From: Diphasiastrum complanatum
Lineage: Eukaryota; Streptophyta; Lycopodiopsida; Lycopodiales; Lycopodiaceae
Direction of reading: 5' to 3'
Assembly (NCBI GenBank): GCA_029204225.1
Contig: CM055092.1
Location: forward strand, 78,996,527-79,060,526
DNA: 64,000 nt
Shown: positions 35,101 through 49,248 of the stretch, one piece after another
Layout of the letters: each line of letters opens with the position of its first letter
Position numbering within the stretch: the stretch's first letter is position 1
The notes under the pieces: model-generated
Seen by the model: only the letters and a program-made list of their open reading frames with translations
What the model was told of the DNA's origin: nothing
The model's database searches: none
Translations under genes and position numbers: made by a program

Positions 35101-38100
35101 TTTTGGGCCCCAACGTCAGAGATTTGGAGCAAGAGGATTCCTACCAGATCAGCGAGTAGGAGACTTCTGAAATTTCAGAACTCAGAAGGGTTTTTGGACT
35201 TCAGATTTGCCTTTTTGTGGACAAGTTGGATTGCAATCAGACCAGCGAGCTACTATCCTCAAAAAACCGGGAAATTTAGTACCGTTTAGAAGCCTCAAAC
35301 TGGCATTTTTCGGAACAGCAGATCTGAAAGCAGTGGAGGAAGAGCTGAAAGGGCTTTTCTTGATTCTCTCTGTGGAAGTACAGTTCTCAGAAAGAGCTAA
35401 GTTTTCTTTCCCTCCTTGTACAGTTGTAAATTAGTCTTTTAGACTTTTTTCCTTCAGAAGTTAAGGTAGCTCTCTTTCAGTTTCGAAGATGACCACTCCT
35501 CAGGGACCTGATCAACCCCAGGAGAGAGGCTTCGACGAACTTGAAACAGAAGCCTTGGCTTACAGAAAAGGGAAGGAACCCATGGAAGTAGAAGAACAGG
35601 AACAGTTCGCCGAAGAACTCGACGAACTGGTTACCAAGGAGCAGTTCCTCCAATTGGTAACAGAAGTGGATGAACTGAAGCTGGCATTAGCCAATTTCAA
35701 GTCCAGTGTGGACGACTCGTTCGCTGAACTCAAAAACTTGATTTTGAGCTCCGCGAAAGGAAGCCTTCCCTCCACTTCTCAGTTATCCCCTTCTCCACTT
35801 CCATCAGTTTCGGGTGAGACTTTACGGTCTCACCCCAGTGTTTTTAAAGATCTAAAGCCTCCTACTTTTAATGGGGAAGAGAAGGATAGAAATGCAGATA
35901 TTCTACAAACCTTCCTCAGCAAATGGAAGAACATTCATGCTCTTAAACAGACCCCTGACCATTTGCAAGCAATTGAGGCCAGTCTTTCTTTAGGGCCTAT
36001 GGCCTATAAGTGGTGGTTAAATCTCCAGGAGACTGGGCAGACTCCCCGGTCATGGAAAGCTTTTGAAGAAGCTTTCCTAAGAGAATTTCTACCAGAGAAT
36101 GAACTTGATAGAGCCTGGGAAGCCTGGGAAAGAACAGTAATGGACAAGTCCCTCATCCAATATATCTCGCAGTATCGAGAGGCAATTTTAAAGATTAAAA
36201 ATATGGATGACTATCAAAAAATCAGGGGATTTGTCCGTGGCCTCAAAGATGAATATAAAGTAGAGGTCCAGAGAAACTCGCCTACTACCCTTGAGCAAGC
36301 TCTCAGATATGCTCAAATCTATGATGATTCAGTGGGTAGAAAGAGAGCGAGACAGCAACCACTTTCTGAGCAGCTTCCTCAGAAAGACTTTCAATTTAAA
36401 AAGAAATTTTTAAAATGAAAGAAAGAAGATAAATTTAAAGGTGAAGCTCCTCAGAAACGCCCTTCACTCATACAGCCCTTAAAACCAGATGATTTTGAGA
36501 AAGCCAAACACGAACGTTTGTGCTTTGTGTGTATGGGCAAGGGACACACAGTCAGACAGTGTCCCAAGGGGCCTTTCACTAAAAAAGATAAAAAACAAGT
36601 TCATCTTGTTCAGACTGTATGTTTCCCCAGTGACTCGGCAGCTTCCGAGATCAAAGTGTATCATGAAGATCATGAACACTGTTGCCAGCTGACCTCTGCA
36701 ATGCTAGCGAGACCCTTCAGCTTTGGGCCGCATGACCTAGTACGTATGCATGGGAAAGTTGGTAACCAGTCAGTAAGAGTCATGGTTGATGATGGGGCAA
36801 CCCATAATTTCATCAACCACACCCTGGTTAAAAAGCTTAAACTACCAGAAGTACCTAGTCAGCATAGGTACATAGTTTCATTAGCTAAGGGTGAAGATAA
36901 AAAAATATGGAAAACTATGGTAAGTAAGTTAAATCTTGGTATTCAGGGGTACCAAGATCAAATAAACTTTCAGATAATGCACCTGGATCGAACAGACATT
37001 GTTCTCGGGAGAGATTGGCTCTACAGTTTAGGACCTTCCCTCCACAGAAACTATCAGGAGAACACCCTCAGCTTTCAGCATAAAGGCCGAGAGATCCAGT
37101 TGCATGGGGAGCATGATGTTCCCAACAGCCCTATGGTCTGCAGTTCAGAACTCTGTCAGCTAATCGGAGACGAAGACCATCAGGTATTCTTATGTGACTT
37201 TCAGTTTATTCCTGAAGTTTCTATTTCCAGTTCTATTCAGCAGAAAATCAGTAAATTAGAAACTTTATTGTCTAAATTTAAAGATGTTTTTCCTGAAGAT
37301 TTGCCACATGGTTTACCACCTAGCAGAGAGGTAGATCATGTAATAAACCTAGTACCAGGTACAGCACCTGTTTCTAAACCTCCGTATCGGGTCAGCCGAA
37401 CAGAGGATGAAGAAATAACTAGGCAGTTAACAGACTATCTTGGGAAAGGCCAAATTCAGACCAGTAGTTCACCATGGGCCTCACCAGTCCTATTGGTGAA
37501 AAAGAAAGAGGGGTCTATGCGTCTTTGCGTAGATTACAGAGCCCTCAATAAAGTCACAATTAAGAATAAATACCCTATGCCTCGAGCAGACGGGTTGTTT
37601 GATCAACTCGACGGGGCTAAGTTTTTCAGCAAAATAGACCTCAGATCGGGATATCATCAAGTCCGTATAAAATCGGAAGATGTCTCGAAAACAGCTTTTA
37701 GGACTCGTCACGGTCATTATGAGTTTAAGGTGATGCCATTTGGGCTCACAAATGCTCCAGCTACCTTTATGACCTTGATGAACAGTGTCCTCAGACCATA
37801 CTTGGGTAAATTTGTAGTCGTATTTTTAGATGGCATCCTCGTTTACAGCAAAACCAGGAAGGAGCATCTAAAACACCTCAGAAAGGTGTTTCGACTGCTC
37901 AGAAAGCATAAGCTTTATGCTAAACAATCCAAGTGTGAATTCTTCGTTGAAGAAGTAGCATATTTGGGTCACAATATCTCTTCAGATGGGATTAAGATGG
38001 ACCCAAATAAGGTTAAAGCCATACTCAGTTGGCTGAGACCTCAGAATATTTTGGAACTTCAAATCTTTCTTGGTCTGGCGGGATATTACAGACGATTTGT

Positions 38101-41100
38101 CAAGGAATATGCTCAGACAGCAGTCCCTATGACAAATCTCCTTAAGGGGAAGGGAAAGGAGTTCATTTGGGAGTCCGCACAACAGGAGAGCTTTGATGCT
38201 CTCAAAACAGCCTTAGCTACAGCACCAGTTTTAAAGGTCGTCGACCCCAATCAGCCATTTGTGGTCGAAACAGATGCTAGCGACTTTGCAGTAGGTGCTG
38301 TGCTAACTCCGGGTGGACGACCAGTTGCGTTCGAGAGTAAAAAACTCGAGCCAGCACAGACTAGGTATAGTGCCTATGAAAAGGAACTCTTTTCTATAGT
38401 CCATGCCCTTAAGACTTGGAGGCATTATTTGTATGGTGCCAACTTTGAGGTCCTGACAGACCATGAGAGTCTCAGATACCTTTGCAATCAACCTGAGCTT
38501 AGAGGTCGGAAAGCTCGTTGGGCAGAGTTGATGCAAGAGTTTGACATGTCTATCAGATATAGGCGTGGAAAATTCAATACAGTAGCAGATGCCCTTAGCA
38601 GAATGCCTATGATAAACGAGCTGAGTTTTACTCAGATTCGTAATGAGTTACTCGAGTCCTTGAGAGGGAAATGCCAGCATGATGCATTCTTCTCTATTAT
38701 CTGGAACTCAGTCCAGAACAGACAATTACAGACTCCAGAACCAGTTCCCGGGGCTGGTGCCAGTTCATCCAAGAATACGACAGCTTCCGTTGAGGATGAT
38801 GATGAGTCCGAGTATACGTCATCAGATGACGTTGAGGATTCTGAGCCTGTATTACCCAAGCAAACCCCAGTGGTTGAGGGTCAGTTGACTCAAGGATTCA
38901 AATGGAAACAGTATTCCATTCAGGATGAGTACTTGCTCTATAGAGATAGAGTATGTGTCCCCAATTCAGAGGATTATAGGCAACAGGTCCTATATGAATG
39001 TCATGACAATCCTAGCGCGGGACACCCAGGCATACAGAAGACCTATGAGCTTCTTCGTAGGCAATTTTTCTGGCCCAGTATGAAAAGGGACGTCCACCAG
39101 TATGTAACCAGTTGCCAGAAATGTCAAGTAAATAAAGCAGAGCGTTTAAAGGCAGGAGGGTTGTTGCATCCCTTAGAAATACCAGCTGGTAAATGGGAGA
39201 GTATCTCCATGGACTTTATAGTAGGCCTGCCTAAAACCCAAAAGGGTAATGACGCTATATGGGTCACAGTTGACCGTCTGACCAAAATGGCTCATTTTAT
39301 TCCGACCAAAACAACCATTAGAGCTCCAGAGTTAGCGAGGTTGTTTGTAGACGGGCTATTTAAATTGTACGGTCTACCTTCCGGCATAGTCAGCGACCGG
39401 GACAGTAAGTTTACTGGAAATTTTTGGAAGGCAGTATTCCATCATCTCCATACTAAACTTAATATGAGTACCACCGACCATCCACAGACGGACGGTCAAA
39501 CAGAAAGGGTAAATCAAGTGCTGGAGGATATGCTTCGTCCATACGTCAGCAAGAGGCAGACTAATTGGGAGGAGTATCTCTCAATATTAGAGTTTGCTTA
39601 CAACAGTACCAAACATTCAGCTACGGGATACAGCCCATTTATGCTGATGTACGGTTTTCAGCCACGCTCACCCACAGCTGTAGGGTTTAAACAAGAAAAA
39701 GTTGAAGCAGCCAAAAACTTTTTAGAAGACCTAAACCAGATGATAGAACATGCTAAGCGTAGCATTAGACAATCCCAGGATCGAGCCAGGCATTATGCAG
39801 ATCCACACAGACGGGATGTGCAGTTCTCCACTGGTGAGAAAGTCTACTTGAGAGTCCCAGTTGACTATAAAACCCTCAAATCAGGAGTGTGTGCTAAGTT
39901 GTCTCCAAGGTATTGTGGTCCCTTTACCATCAGTAGGAGACTAGGCGAGGTCACCTATGAACTAGAGCTCCCACACAGCAGTAAGGTTTTTCCAGTCTTT
40001 CATGTAAGTCAGTTACGAAAAGCCTTAACCAGATCAGATAATCTGGTAGGGGACAGTGTTCTAGTTCTCCCATTGGATCCTCAACAACCTCCACATGAAC
40101 CAGAGGAGATTCTTGATAGTAGAGAGACGCAGACTCGTCATACTCTATACCGAGAATATTTGGTTAAGTGGAATGATCAGCCTGTTGAGAATGCCACTTG
40201 GGAAAGAGGCAACGTCCTTCGCAAGATTTTTCCAGACTTTGTCTTAGAGGACCAAGACGGTTCTTAAGGGGGAGGGAGTGTTACGAGCTCGTAACCAGTG
40301 CCGAACCCTAGAGAACACAGATAGGTCAGATACCACAGTCAGGGTCGTGTCCAGCGTACATGACCAACAGGGCAAGACAGTGTGAGTAGTGTGCCCCAGC
40401 ATGGTCCATAGCCATGGCGGGCCTAACACAGCCTAGGGACCCTGTCAGCAGGATAGGGCCCCCAGTTGGGTCCCGACGTGCAGTCGGCCACGTCAGTGCC
40501 ATGTGGCCGACACTTGGCAGTAGCATGCTACCAGTCCTCACACTGGGCTAGGAGGGGCTTACTCTATATCAGGGAGTAGGCAAGGTTGGGTGGATCAGTT
40601 AGTGTTTGCCCTACTGTGGTGTTAGGATCTATTACACCTCGCCTAGTCTCCTACTGATGGTAAAGGGACCACAATACCTTGGAGACAACTTAGCACACAC
40701 TCCTGATTTGAGGGTTTTAGAGTCAACTGGGACTCTCAAGTAGACTTTCTCACCAGTGGAGAACTGCACATCCCATCTGTGTGGATCTGCATAATGCCTG
40801 GCTCGATCCTGGGACTGCCTAATGCTACGCTTAGCATGTTCTATCATCTGGTTTAGGTCCTCTAAAAAGTTTCTGGCTGCTTCAACTTTTTCTTGTTTAA
40901 ACCCTACAACTGTGGGTGAGCGTGGCTGAAAACCGTACATCAACATAAATGGGTTGTATCCCGTAGCTGAATGTTTGGTACTGTTGTAAGCAAACTCTAA
41001 TATTGAGAGATACTCCTCCCAATTAGTCTGCTTCTTGCTGACGTATGCACGAAGCATATCCTCCAGCACCTGATTTACCCTCTCTGTTTGACCGTCCGTC

Positions 41101-44100
41101 TGTGGATGGTCGGTGGTACTCATATTAAGTTTAGTATGGAGATGATGGAATACTGCCCTCCAAAAATTTCCAGTAAACTTACTGTCCCGGTCGCTGACTA
41201 TGTCGGAAGGTAGACCGTACAATTTAAATAGCCCGTCTACAAACAACCTCGCTAACTTTTAGGAAGGCCTACTATGAAATCCATGGAGATACTCTCCCAT
41301 TTACCAGCTGGTATTTCTAAGGGCTGCAACAACCCTCCTGCCTTTAAACGCTCTGCTTTGTTTACTTGACATTTCTGGCAACTGGTTACATACTGGTGGA
41401 CGTCCTTTTTCATACCAGGCCAAAAAAATTGCCTACGAAGAAGCTCATAGGTCTTCTGTATGCCTGGGTGTCCCGCACTAGGATTGTCATGACATTCATA
41501 TAGGACCTGTTGCCTATAATCCTCTGTATTGGGGACACATACTCTATCTCTATAGAGCAAGTACTCATCCTGAATGGAATATTGTTTCCATTTGAATCCT
41601 TGAGTCAACTGACCCTCAACCACTCGGTTTGCTTGGGTAATACAGGCTCAGAATCCTCAACGTCATCTGACGACGTATACTCGGACTCATCATCATCCTC
41701 AACGGAAGCTGCCGTATTCTTGGATGAACTGGCACCAGCCTCGGGAACTAGTTCTTCAGTTTGTAATTGTCTGCTCTGGACTGAGTTTCAAATAGTAGAG
41801 AATAATGCATCATGCTGGCATTTCCCTCTCAAGGACTCGAGTAACTCATTACGAATCTGAGTAAAACTCAGCTCGTTTATATAGGCATTCTGCTAAGGGC
41901 ATCTGCTACTGTATTGAATTTTCCCCGTCTATATCTGATAGACATGTCAAACTCTTGCATCAACTCTGCCCAACGAGCTTTCCGACCTCTAAGCTCAGGT
42001 TGATTGCAAAGGTATCTGAGACTCTCATGGTTTGTCAGGACCTCAAAGTTGGCACCATACAAATAATGCCTCCAAGTCTTAAGGGCATGGACTATAGAAA
42101 AGAGTTCCTTTTCATAGGCATTGTACCTAGTCTGAGCTGGCTCGAGTTTTTTACTCTCGAACGCAACTGGTCGTCCACTCTGAGTTAGCACAGCACCAAC
42201 TGCAAAGTCGCTAGCATCTGTTTCGACCACAAATGGCTGATTGGGATCGACGACTTTTAGAACTGGTGCTGTAGCTAAGGCTATTTTGAGAGCATCAAAG
42301 TTCTCCTGCTGTGCGTAATATCCCGCCAAACCAAGAAAGATCTCAGCCAACTGAGTATGGCTTTAACCTTATTCGGGTCCATCTCAATTCCATCTGACGA
42401 GATAATGTGACCCAAATATGCTACTTCTTCAACGAAGAATTCACACTTGGATTGTTTATCATAAAGGTTATGCTTTCTGAGCAGTCGAAACACCTTTCTG
42501 AGGTGGTTTTAGATGCTCCTTCCTCGTTTTGCTGTAGACGAGGATGTCATCTAAAAATACAACTACAAACTTACCCAAGTATGGTCTGAGGACACTGTTC
42601 ATCAAGGTCATAAAGGTAGCTGGAGCATTTGTGAGCCCAAATGGCATCACCTTAAACTCATAATGATCGTGACGAGTCCTAAAAGCTGTTTTCAAGACAT
42701 CTTCCGACTTTATACAGACTTGATGATATCCCGATCTGAGGTCTATTTTACTGAAAAATTTAGCCCCGTCGAGTTGATCAAACAACTCGTCTGCCCGAGG
42801 CATAGGATACATTGAGGGCTCTGTAATCTACGCAAAGACGCATAGACCCCTCTTTCTTTTTCACCAATAGGACTAGTGAGGCCCATGGTGAACTACTAGT
42901 CTAAATTTGGCCTTTCCCAAGATAGTCTGTTAACTGCCTAGTAATTTCTTCATCCTCTTTTCGGCTGACCCGATACGGAGGTTTAGAAACAGGTACTGTA
43001 CCTGGTACTAGGTTTATTACATGATCTACCTCTCTGCTAGGTGGTAGACCATGTGACAAATCTTCAGGAAAAACATCTTTAAATTTAGACAATAAAGTTT
43101 CTAATTTACTGATTTTCTGCTGTATAGAACTGGAAATAGAAACTTCAGCAATAAACTGAAAGTCATATAAGAATACCTGATGGTCTTCGTCTCCGATTAG
43201 CTGACAGAGCTTTGAACTGCAGACCATAGGACTGTTGGGAACATCATGCTCTCCATGCAACTCGATCTCTCGGCCTTTATGCTGAAAGCTTCTCCTGATA
43301 GTTTCTGTGGAGGGAAGGTCCTAAACTGTAGAGCCAATCTCTCCCGAGAACAATGTCTGTGCGATCCAGGTGCATTATCTGAAAGTTATTTCATCTTGGT
43401 ACCCCTGAATACCAAGATTTAAGTTACTTACCATAGTTTCCCATATTTTTTTATCTTCACCCTTAGCTAATGAAACTATGTACCTATGCTGACTAGGTAC
43501 TTCTGGAAGTTTAAGCTTTTTAATTAGGGTGTAGTTAATGAAATTATGGGTTGCCCCATCATCAACCATCACTCTTACTGACTGGTTACCAACTTTCCCA
43601 TGCATACGTACTAGGTCATGCGGCCCAAAGCTGAAGGGTCTCGCTAGCATTGCAGAGGTCAGCTGGCCACTGTGTTCATGATCTTCATGATACACTTTGA
43701 TCTCGGAAGCTGCCGAGTCACTGGGGAAACATACAGTCTGAACAAGATGAACTTGTTTCTTATCTTTTTTAGTGAAAGGCCCCTTGGGACACTGTCTGAC
43801 TGTGTGTCCCTTGCCCATACACACAAAGCACAAACGTTCTTGTTTGGCTTTCTCAAAATCATCTGGTTTTAAGGGCTGTATGAGTGAAGGGCGTTTCTGA
43901 GGAGCTTCACTTTTAAATATATCTTGATTCTTTCTTTTTAAAAATTTCTTTTTAAATTGAAAGTCTTTCTGACCAGAAAGTGGCTGCTGCCTCGCCCTCT
44001 TCCTACCCACTGAATCATCATAGATTTGAGCATATCTGAGAGCTTGCTCAAGGGTAGTAAGCGAGTTTCTTTGGACCTCTACTTTATATTCATCTTTGAG

Positions 44101-47100
44101 GCAACGGACAAATCCCCTGATTTTCTGATAATCATCCATATTTTTAATCTTTAAAATTGCTTCTCGATACTGCGAGATATATTGGATGAGGGACTTGTCC
44201 ATTACTGTTCTTTCCCAGGCTTCCCAGGCTCTATCAAGTTCATTTTCAAGTAGGAATTCTCTTAGGAAGGCTTCTTCAAAAGCTTTCCATGACCGGGGAG
44301 TCTGCTCAGTCTCCTGGAGATTTAACCACCACTTATAGGCCATAGGCCCTAAGGAAAGACTGGCCTCAATAGCTTGCAAATGGTCAGGGGTCTGTTTAAG
44401 AGCATGAATGTTCTTCCATTTGCTGAGGAAGGTTTGTAGAATATCTGCATTTCTATCCTTCTCTTCCCCATTAAAAGTAGGAGGCTTTAAATCTTTAAAG
44501 ACACTTGGGTGAGACCATAAAGTCTCACCTGAAACTGATGGAAGTGGAGAAGGGGACAGCTGAGAAGTGGAGGGAAGGCTTCCTTTCGCGGAACTCAAAA
44601 TCAAGCTCTTGAGTTCAACGAACGAGTCATCCACACTGGACTTGAAATTGGCTAATGCCAACTTCAAATCATCCACTTCTGTTACCAACTGGAGAAACTG
44701 CTCCTTAGTAACCAGTTCGTCGAGTTCTTCGGCGAACTGTTCCTGTTCTTCCATTTCCATGGGTTCTTTCCCTTTACTATAAGCCAAGGCTTCTGTTTCA
44801 AGTTCGTCGAAGCCTCTCTCCGGGGGTTGATCAGGTCCTTGAGGAGTGGTCATCTTCGGAACTGAAAGAGAGGTACCTTAACTTCTGATGAAAAAAAGTC
44901 AAAAAGACTAATTTGCAACTGTACAAGGGAAAGGAAAGATGACTTAGCTGTTTCTGAGGACTGTACTTCCAAAGAAATTACAAAGAGGAACCCTCTCAGC
45001 TCTTTTACCCAAGATTTCAGACCTGCTGTCCCGGAAAATCCCAGCTTGAAGCTCCAAAACGGCGTCAAAATTTCCGGTTCCTTGAGTACAGTAGCTCGCT
45101 GATCTGATTGCAGCTGTGAGGCTCCAAAAAATCGAGTAAAAACCGGAAAAATGCAGAAGAAAATCCGGAAATTTGATGTCCCTGCCCTCGCTGGTTGGAC
45201 AGCAACCTGTCTGGCCCAATTTTCTGAAATTTAAGGCCCAATACTCATTAGAATTTCTGATTTAACCTCAACTGGTAGGTCGCTGGTCTGTGGCAAACTA
45301 GTTTGAAGTTCAAACTACTAAGAAATTCCAAAAATCAGGGATGAAAATTCACTTTTTCACCTCCCTGTCCAGCGCTGACTCTGCTACTCTATTTTTGATT
45401 AGAATTTACTCTAATCTACTCAGAACTTGCTACCAATTTCAGATCTGAAGGCTAGCTACACAGTGATGGATCTGCCCATCCTTTCCCCTTGAAGTTCCGC
45501 TCAGATGACTCAGAATTATACTGAAATTGCCTTGTCAGATAGCTGTCTCTACAGCGATGGATCTGTCTCAGAAATCTAACTCATATTCCAACTGTAAGGA
45601 AGATGATTCAACGGAGATTTTCACAATAGAAAGCTACTCCTCCAGCGCTGGATTTACCAAAGTTTTTAAGAGATTCTGAGCACTCTCTCTACTTTCTCCT
45701 TGCTGCGACTTAGCTCCCACAGATGGAGATGGCTCTGATACCAGTGTAATAGATCCTAACACCAGAGTAGGGCAAACACTAACTGATCCACCCAACCTTG
45801 CCTACTCCCTGATATAGAGTAAGCCCCTCCTAGCCCAGTGTGAGGACTGGTAGCATGCAACTGCCAAGTGTCGGCCACGTGTCACTGACGTGGCCGACTG
45901 CACGTCGGGACCCAACTGGGGGCCCTGTCCTGATGACAGGGTCCCTAGACTGTGTTAGGCCCGCCATGGCTATGGACCGTGCTGGGGCACACTACTCACA
46001 CTGTCCTGCCATGTTGGTCATGTACGCTGGACACAACCCTAACTGTGGTATCTGACCTATCTGTGTTCTCTAGGGTTCGACACTGGTTACGAGCTCGTAA
46101 CAGGTAAGGGCGCCCTCCTCCTCTCTCACTTCACCAATTCTAACTCCCATGCAACCCCCCTCACCTCCACACATCATCTTTTCATTCCACTTACCCTTTC
46201 TCCACTACAAGTCTCCCCCACACCTCACACACTTCAATTTGACCCATCACCACCTTTGGCAAGCCTCCAAACTCTCCCTATAAAAGATGTAGTGCGCCCT
46301 CCCACCAGCCCCTAATTCCAATTTATGAATATTTTGTTTGTCTTTTGTTTGCTTGTATGTGTAGGTGCTTGGAGAAGGTGATTTTGGAGCTATGGCTCAA
46401 GGAGACCATGCCAAATTGATGGGAGCTCTTGGATGATCCACCATCTTCAACACACACTTTATCTCTTCTCTCTTCCCTTCCCCACACACTCTCTCTCATC
46501 CCAATTCACCTTTGTCAAACCCCCTCTCTACCCTTTCCTCTCTTTCTCACCAAAAATGCTGATTCTCTCTCTTGTACCTACACAAGCAATCCTCTTACTC
46601 TCTCTCTCTAACTCGGCCTTCAAACCTTCATTTTCCAGCAACTAAACACTCGTTCCCTGCATGCAATGGAGCTACTAACATTGTAGATCCATTCCCAAGC
46701 TTGCATGATCAAGAAACTTCCATTTTTGGACCAAGAATCACAAAACCAGTTGCATGCATGCATTTCTACTTTGCATGTCGTCATTCCTTACGATAAAACA
46801 ATTGCATGCAAAAGATCTCCATTCCTTTCCCTTTGCATGTCACTATTTTTGAGTCCTTTACATTTGCATGTAAGCAAAACCAATGATTATGATTCTAGTT
46901 TCCATGTTCTAAAAGTCTAGCTTTGATATTTTCGAATTTGGATCAAGGAAAGATTGCCTTCGGAATTCCATATGATTTTGTTCACTTATAAAGATTACTT
47001 TCAAAAAGTGTTTGAGAACACTTCAAAGATGTATATGTAATTGGCTCTTGCCAATTGATATTGCATAAGTAAAGATTTTCCTTGGGGGGGGGGGGCGGGC

Positions 47101-49209
47101 GGGGGTGGCCCCCGTGTCCCCATCTTGACCCCTCATCATGACTCATGTGGATGCTTGATGTGAATGAATGACTTTCAACATCTTTCATTTGTATTTGATT
47201 TTTTTAAAGTTTCTAAGAATTAATTTACCTTTAGGAAGAACTTTGCCTTGGAGTTCACAACACTTAATCGGCCATCATCACTTATGTCTCATCACTACCC
47301 ACGCATATATTGTCATCTGGCTTTTGAAAGAATCCAAATTTTCTTTGAAATTGGGTGTGCTCTTTACTTTCAGTCTGCTTTTTTATCTTGTTTAAACCTA
47401 GTGTACGAGGCTATGAGCATTGTGGCCCCAAATTCATGTGAGTCACTTGAACAATGCTTGGATCGTTAGGTATAATTCTAACAAAGTTTGTATTATCTAT
47501 TGCTAAAATAGATGCATGTATCACTTATGTTGGTCATGAGCATGTACTTCTAAATGCTCAAATCGTTACTTATTTTGACTTAAGGTGCTCCAAAAGTGAG
47601 ATATGGTTCTTACCAACAAAAAAAAGTTTGTGTCACATAAACAATACTTGGATCATTAACTTGGAACAACCCCTGCAATTCCCACAAGGATACTTTGCTC
47701 TAGCATAGTGTCGTTTTGTGGATGGGTGCAGTTGAGTATGTTCTCTTTGACTTGAAAAGGTGGTGGAATGTTGGGATGAACCTTTAGTATAAGACGCTTT
47801 TCCATTATCGATTAAACTATTGATTATATATGCTGTTGTTATGTCTTTTAAAGCTTAATCTCGTTTGGTTCTATAAAAACACACGCATCCACTTGTGATT
47901 TGGGGAAAGGACACCCTTCAACTCCAATCACACTTGGCAAGATGTATGCCTTTTCTAAGATGTATCCAAAAATTACCCACAATTGATCTTGCAAAGCTAT
48001 GCATGATATCATGTCGTACTAGCCATGGGGATACTGCGTACCTTTATAGCACGAACAACTCAAGCCCAAGCTTTTATCTCACGTATAACCCACAAGAGAA
48101 TTACCTTGAAGATCAGGGATTATAAAATTTTACACTTCAATGACCCTATGTTTACTTTCGTGATTCTCTATACCCAACAATGACGGGTATTTATAGCCTC
48201 TAGTCAAGGTTTGGGTATCCCCAGAGATTACCTTCCAAGAAACGTAGTTGAGTCCTTTGCTGTCACCAAATGGCAAAGTTGGTCCACAAATCATATAGTA
48301 GGGTTTAAAAGGTCCATATGTGATTAATGACATTTCAATTAACTAGATATGTGTCCTGCCAACAACATGATTTATAATAAGATTGTCACGTAGATAAGGG
48401 AATTGTCCACGTTCATGTTTAGGCCTTTCAACAAACTAGCCAGAATACTCACTAGTTGTCAAGATATACATCAAAGTAACTTGGTAAAATGTAGGCATTG
48501 CCATCATGCCCTTATCAAGTAATAGATTGTTAAGAAGGATGAAAAGCACTTTTGAACCTCCTATCAAGTACGAAGTGTCATCATGCTAGAGACAGACTGA
48601 ACACAAGTGAAACCTTTTCCACAACCAATGCAACAGTTGCAATGAAGAAATACCCCATACCTCATCCTCTTGCCAGTCTAGAACCTTTAAATTTGATTCT
48701 TCCATGAAGGATCCAAGGTTGCTAACATTTGTCTTGAATCTCTTCAAACCTTTGAATGAAACGAAAGGATCTACAAATTCGCAATCTAGCTCATAAATGT
48801 TCATCGACATATCACCTGTAATATCACAAGAATTGAAATTAGAGTTGTTAGGGAGCATAACATCAAAACTTTTGAGGAGCTTTTTTCCATATGATTTTTG
48901 TATCTCAAGAGATTTCTTGTGCAAAATGCATAATTCTCACACATGAATATATCTAAAATATAAGATAATAATATGAAGTCACTGAATTTTGAAAATTTTC
49001 CTAACTAAATCAACTACAACTCATAGTTTGAATAAGACATGAGGGTCAAGGCCGGGCGCGCCCAGGCGCCGGGGGAGGGGTCGGTTTTTTTTTAATTCTT
49101 TTTTTTTGGACGCTGGACACGTCCAGCGTCCGGGTCCCGGGCGCGCGCCCAAGACCCGGACACAATTTTAAAAAAAAACAAACAGAAAACAGGCGCGGAC
49201 AGACCCGCG

Positions 49210-49248
<39 letters not shown>

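Larger units (their letters stand above)
34330..40636 (+). mobile_element. Gypsy chromovirus element A (young, nested in B)
   Basis: This is a full-length element of 6307 bp with LTRs 34330-34687 and 40279-40636 (358 bp each). I find only one LTR difference (T at 34499 against C at 40448). The target duplication CCTCG lies at 34325-34329 and 40637-40641. A primer site for initiator-Met tRNA and a purine tract are present. Domain order gag, protease, RT, RNase H, integrase, chromodomain defines a chromovirus. It inserted into the integrase-tail (GPY/F) region of element B in the opposite orientation. It is nearly intact but has an in-frame TGA after gag and a changed RT catalytic site. Confidence 0.95.
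33690..46102 (-). mobile_element. Gypsy chromovirus element B (older, contains element A)
   Basis: This minus-strand Gypsy element has its 5' LTR at 45745-46102 and its 3' LTR at 33690-34035. The target duplication GGTAA lies at 33685-33689 and 46103-46107. The two LTRs differ at roughly 18 positions plus one indel over about 346 bp (near 5%). The element has an initiator-Met primer site, a gag frame, and a pol broken by frameshifts and deletions. It is interrupted at 34330-40641 by element A of the same family. Without A it is about 6.1 kb. It lies inside intron 2 of the DUF2358-like gene in sense orientation. Confidence 0.92.
32543..48660 (-). other. Giant intron 2 of DUF2358-like gene
   Basis: This GT-AG intron of 16118 bp contains the 12.4 kb nested Gypsy complex. 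Subtracting that leaves about 3.7 kb of original intron. Element B reads in the same sense as the host gene and element A in the opposite sense. Confidence 0.83.

Noticed and set aside
36479-36692. Short overlapping frames on both strands at the element A gag-pol junction, and many others within A and B
   Set aside because: They are shadows of the real gag and pol frames; their mirror copies at 43659-43872 are shadows too.
48130-48333. 67-codon minus-strand frame in intron 2, considered as an extra exon of the plastid gene
   Set aside because: Exon 2 ends in phase 0 and exon 3 begins in phase 0, with continuous family motifs (VLDWQEDE to DKIYARWRF). No extra exon is needed, and the frame shows no family resemblance.
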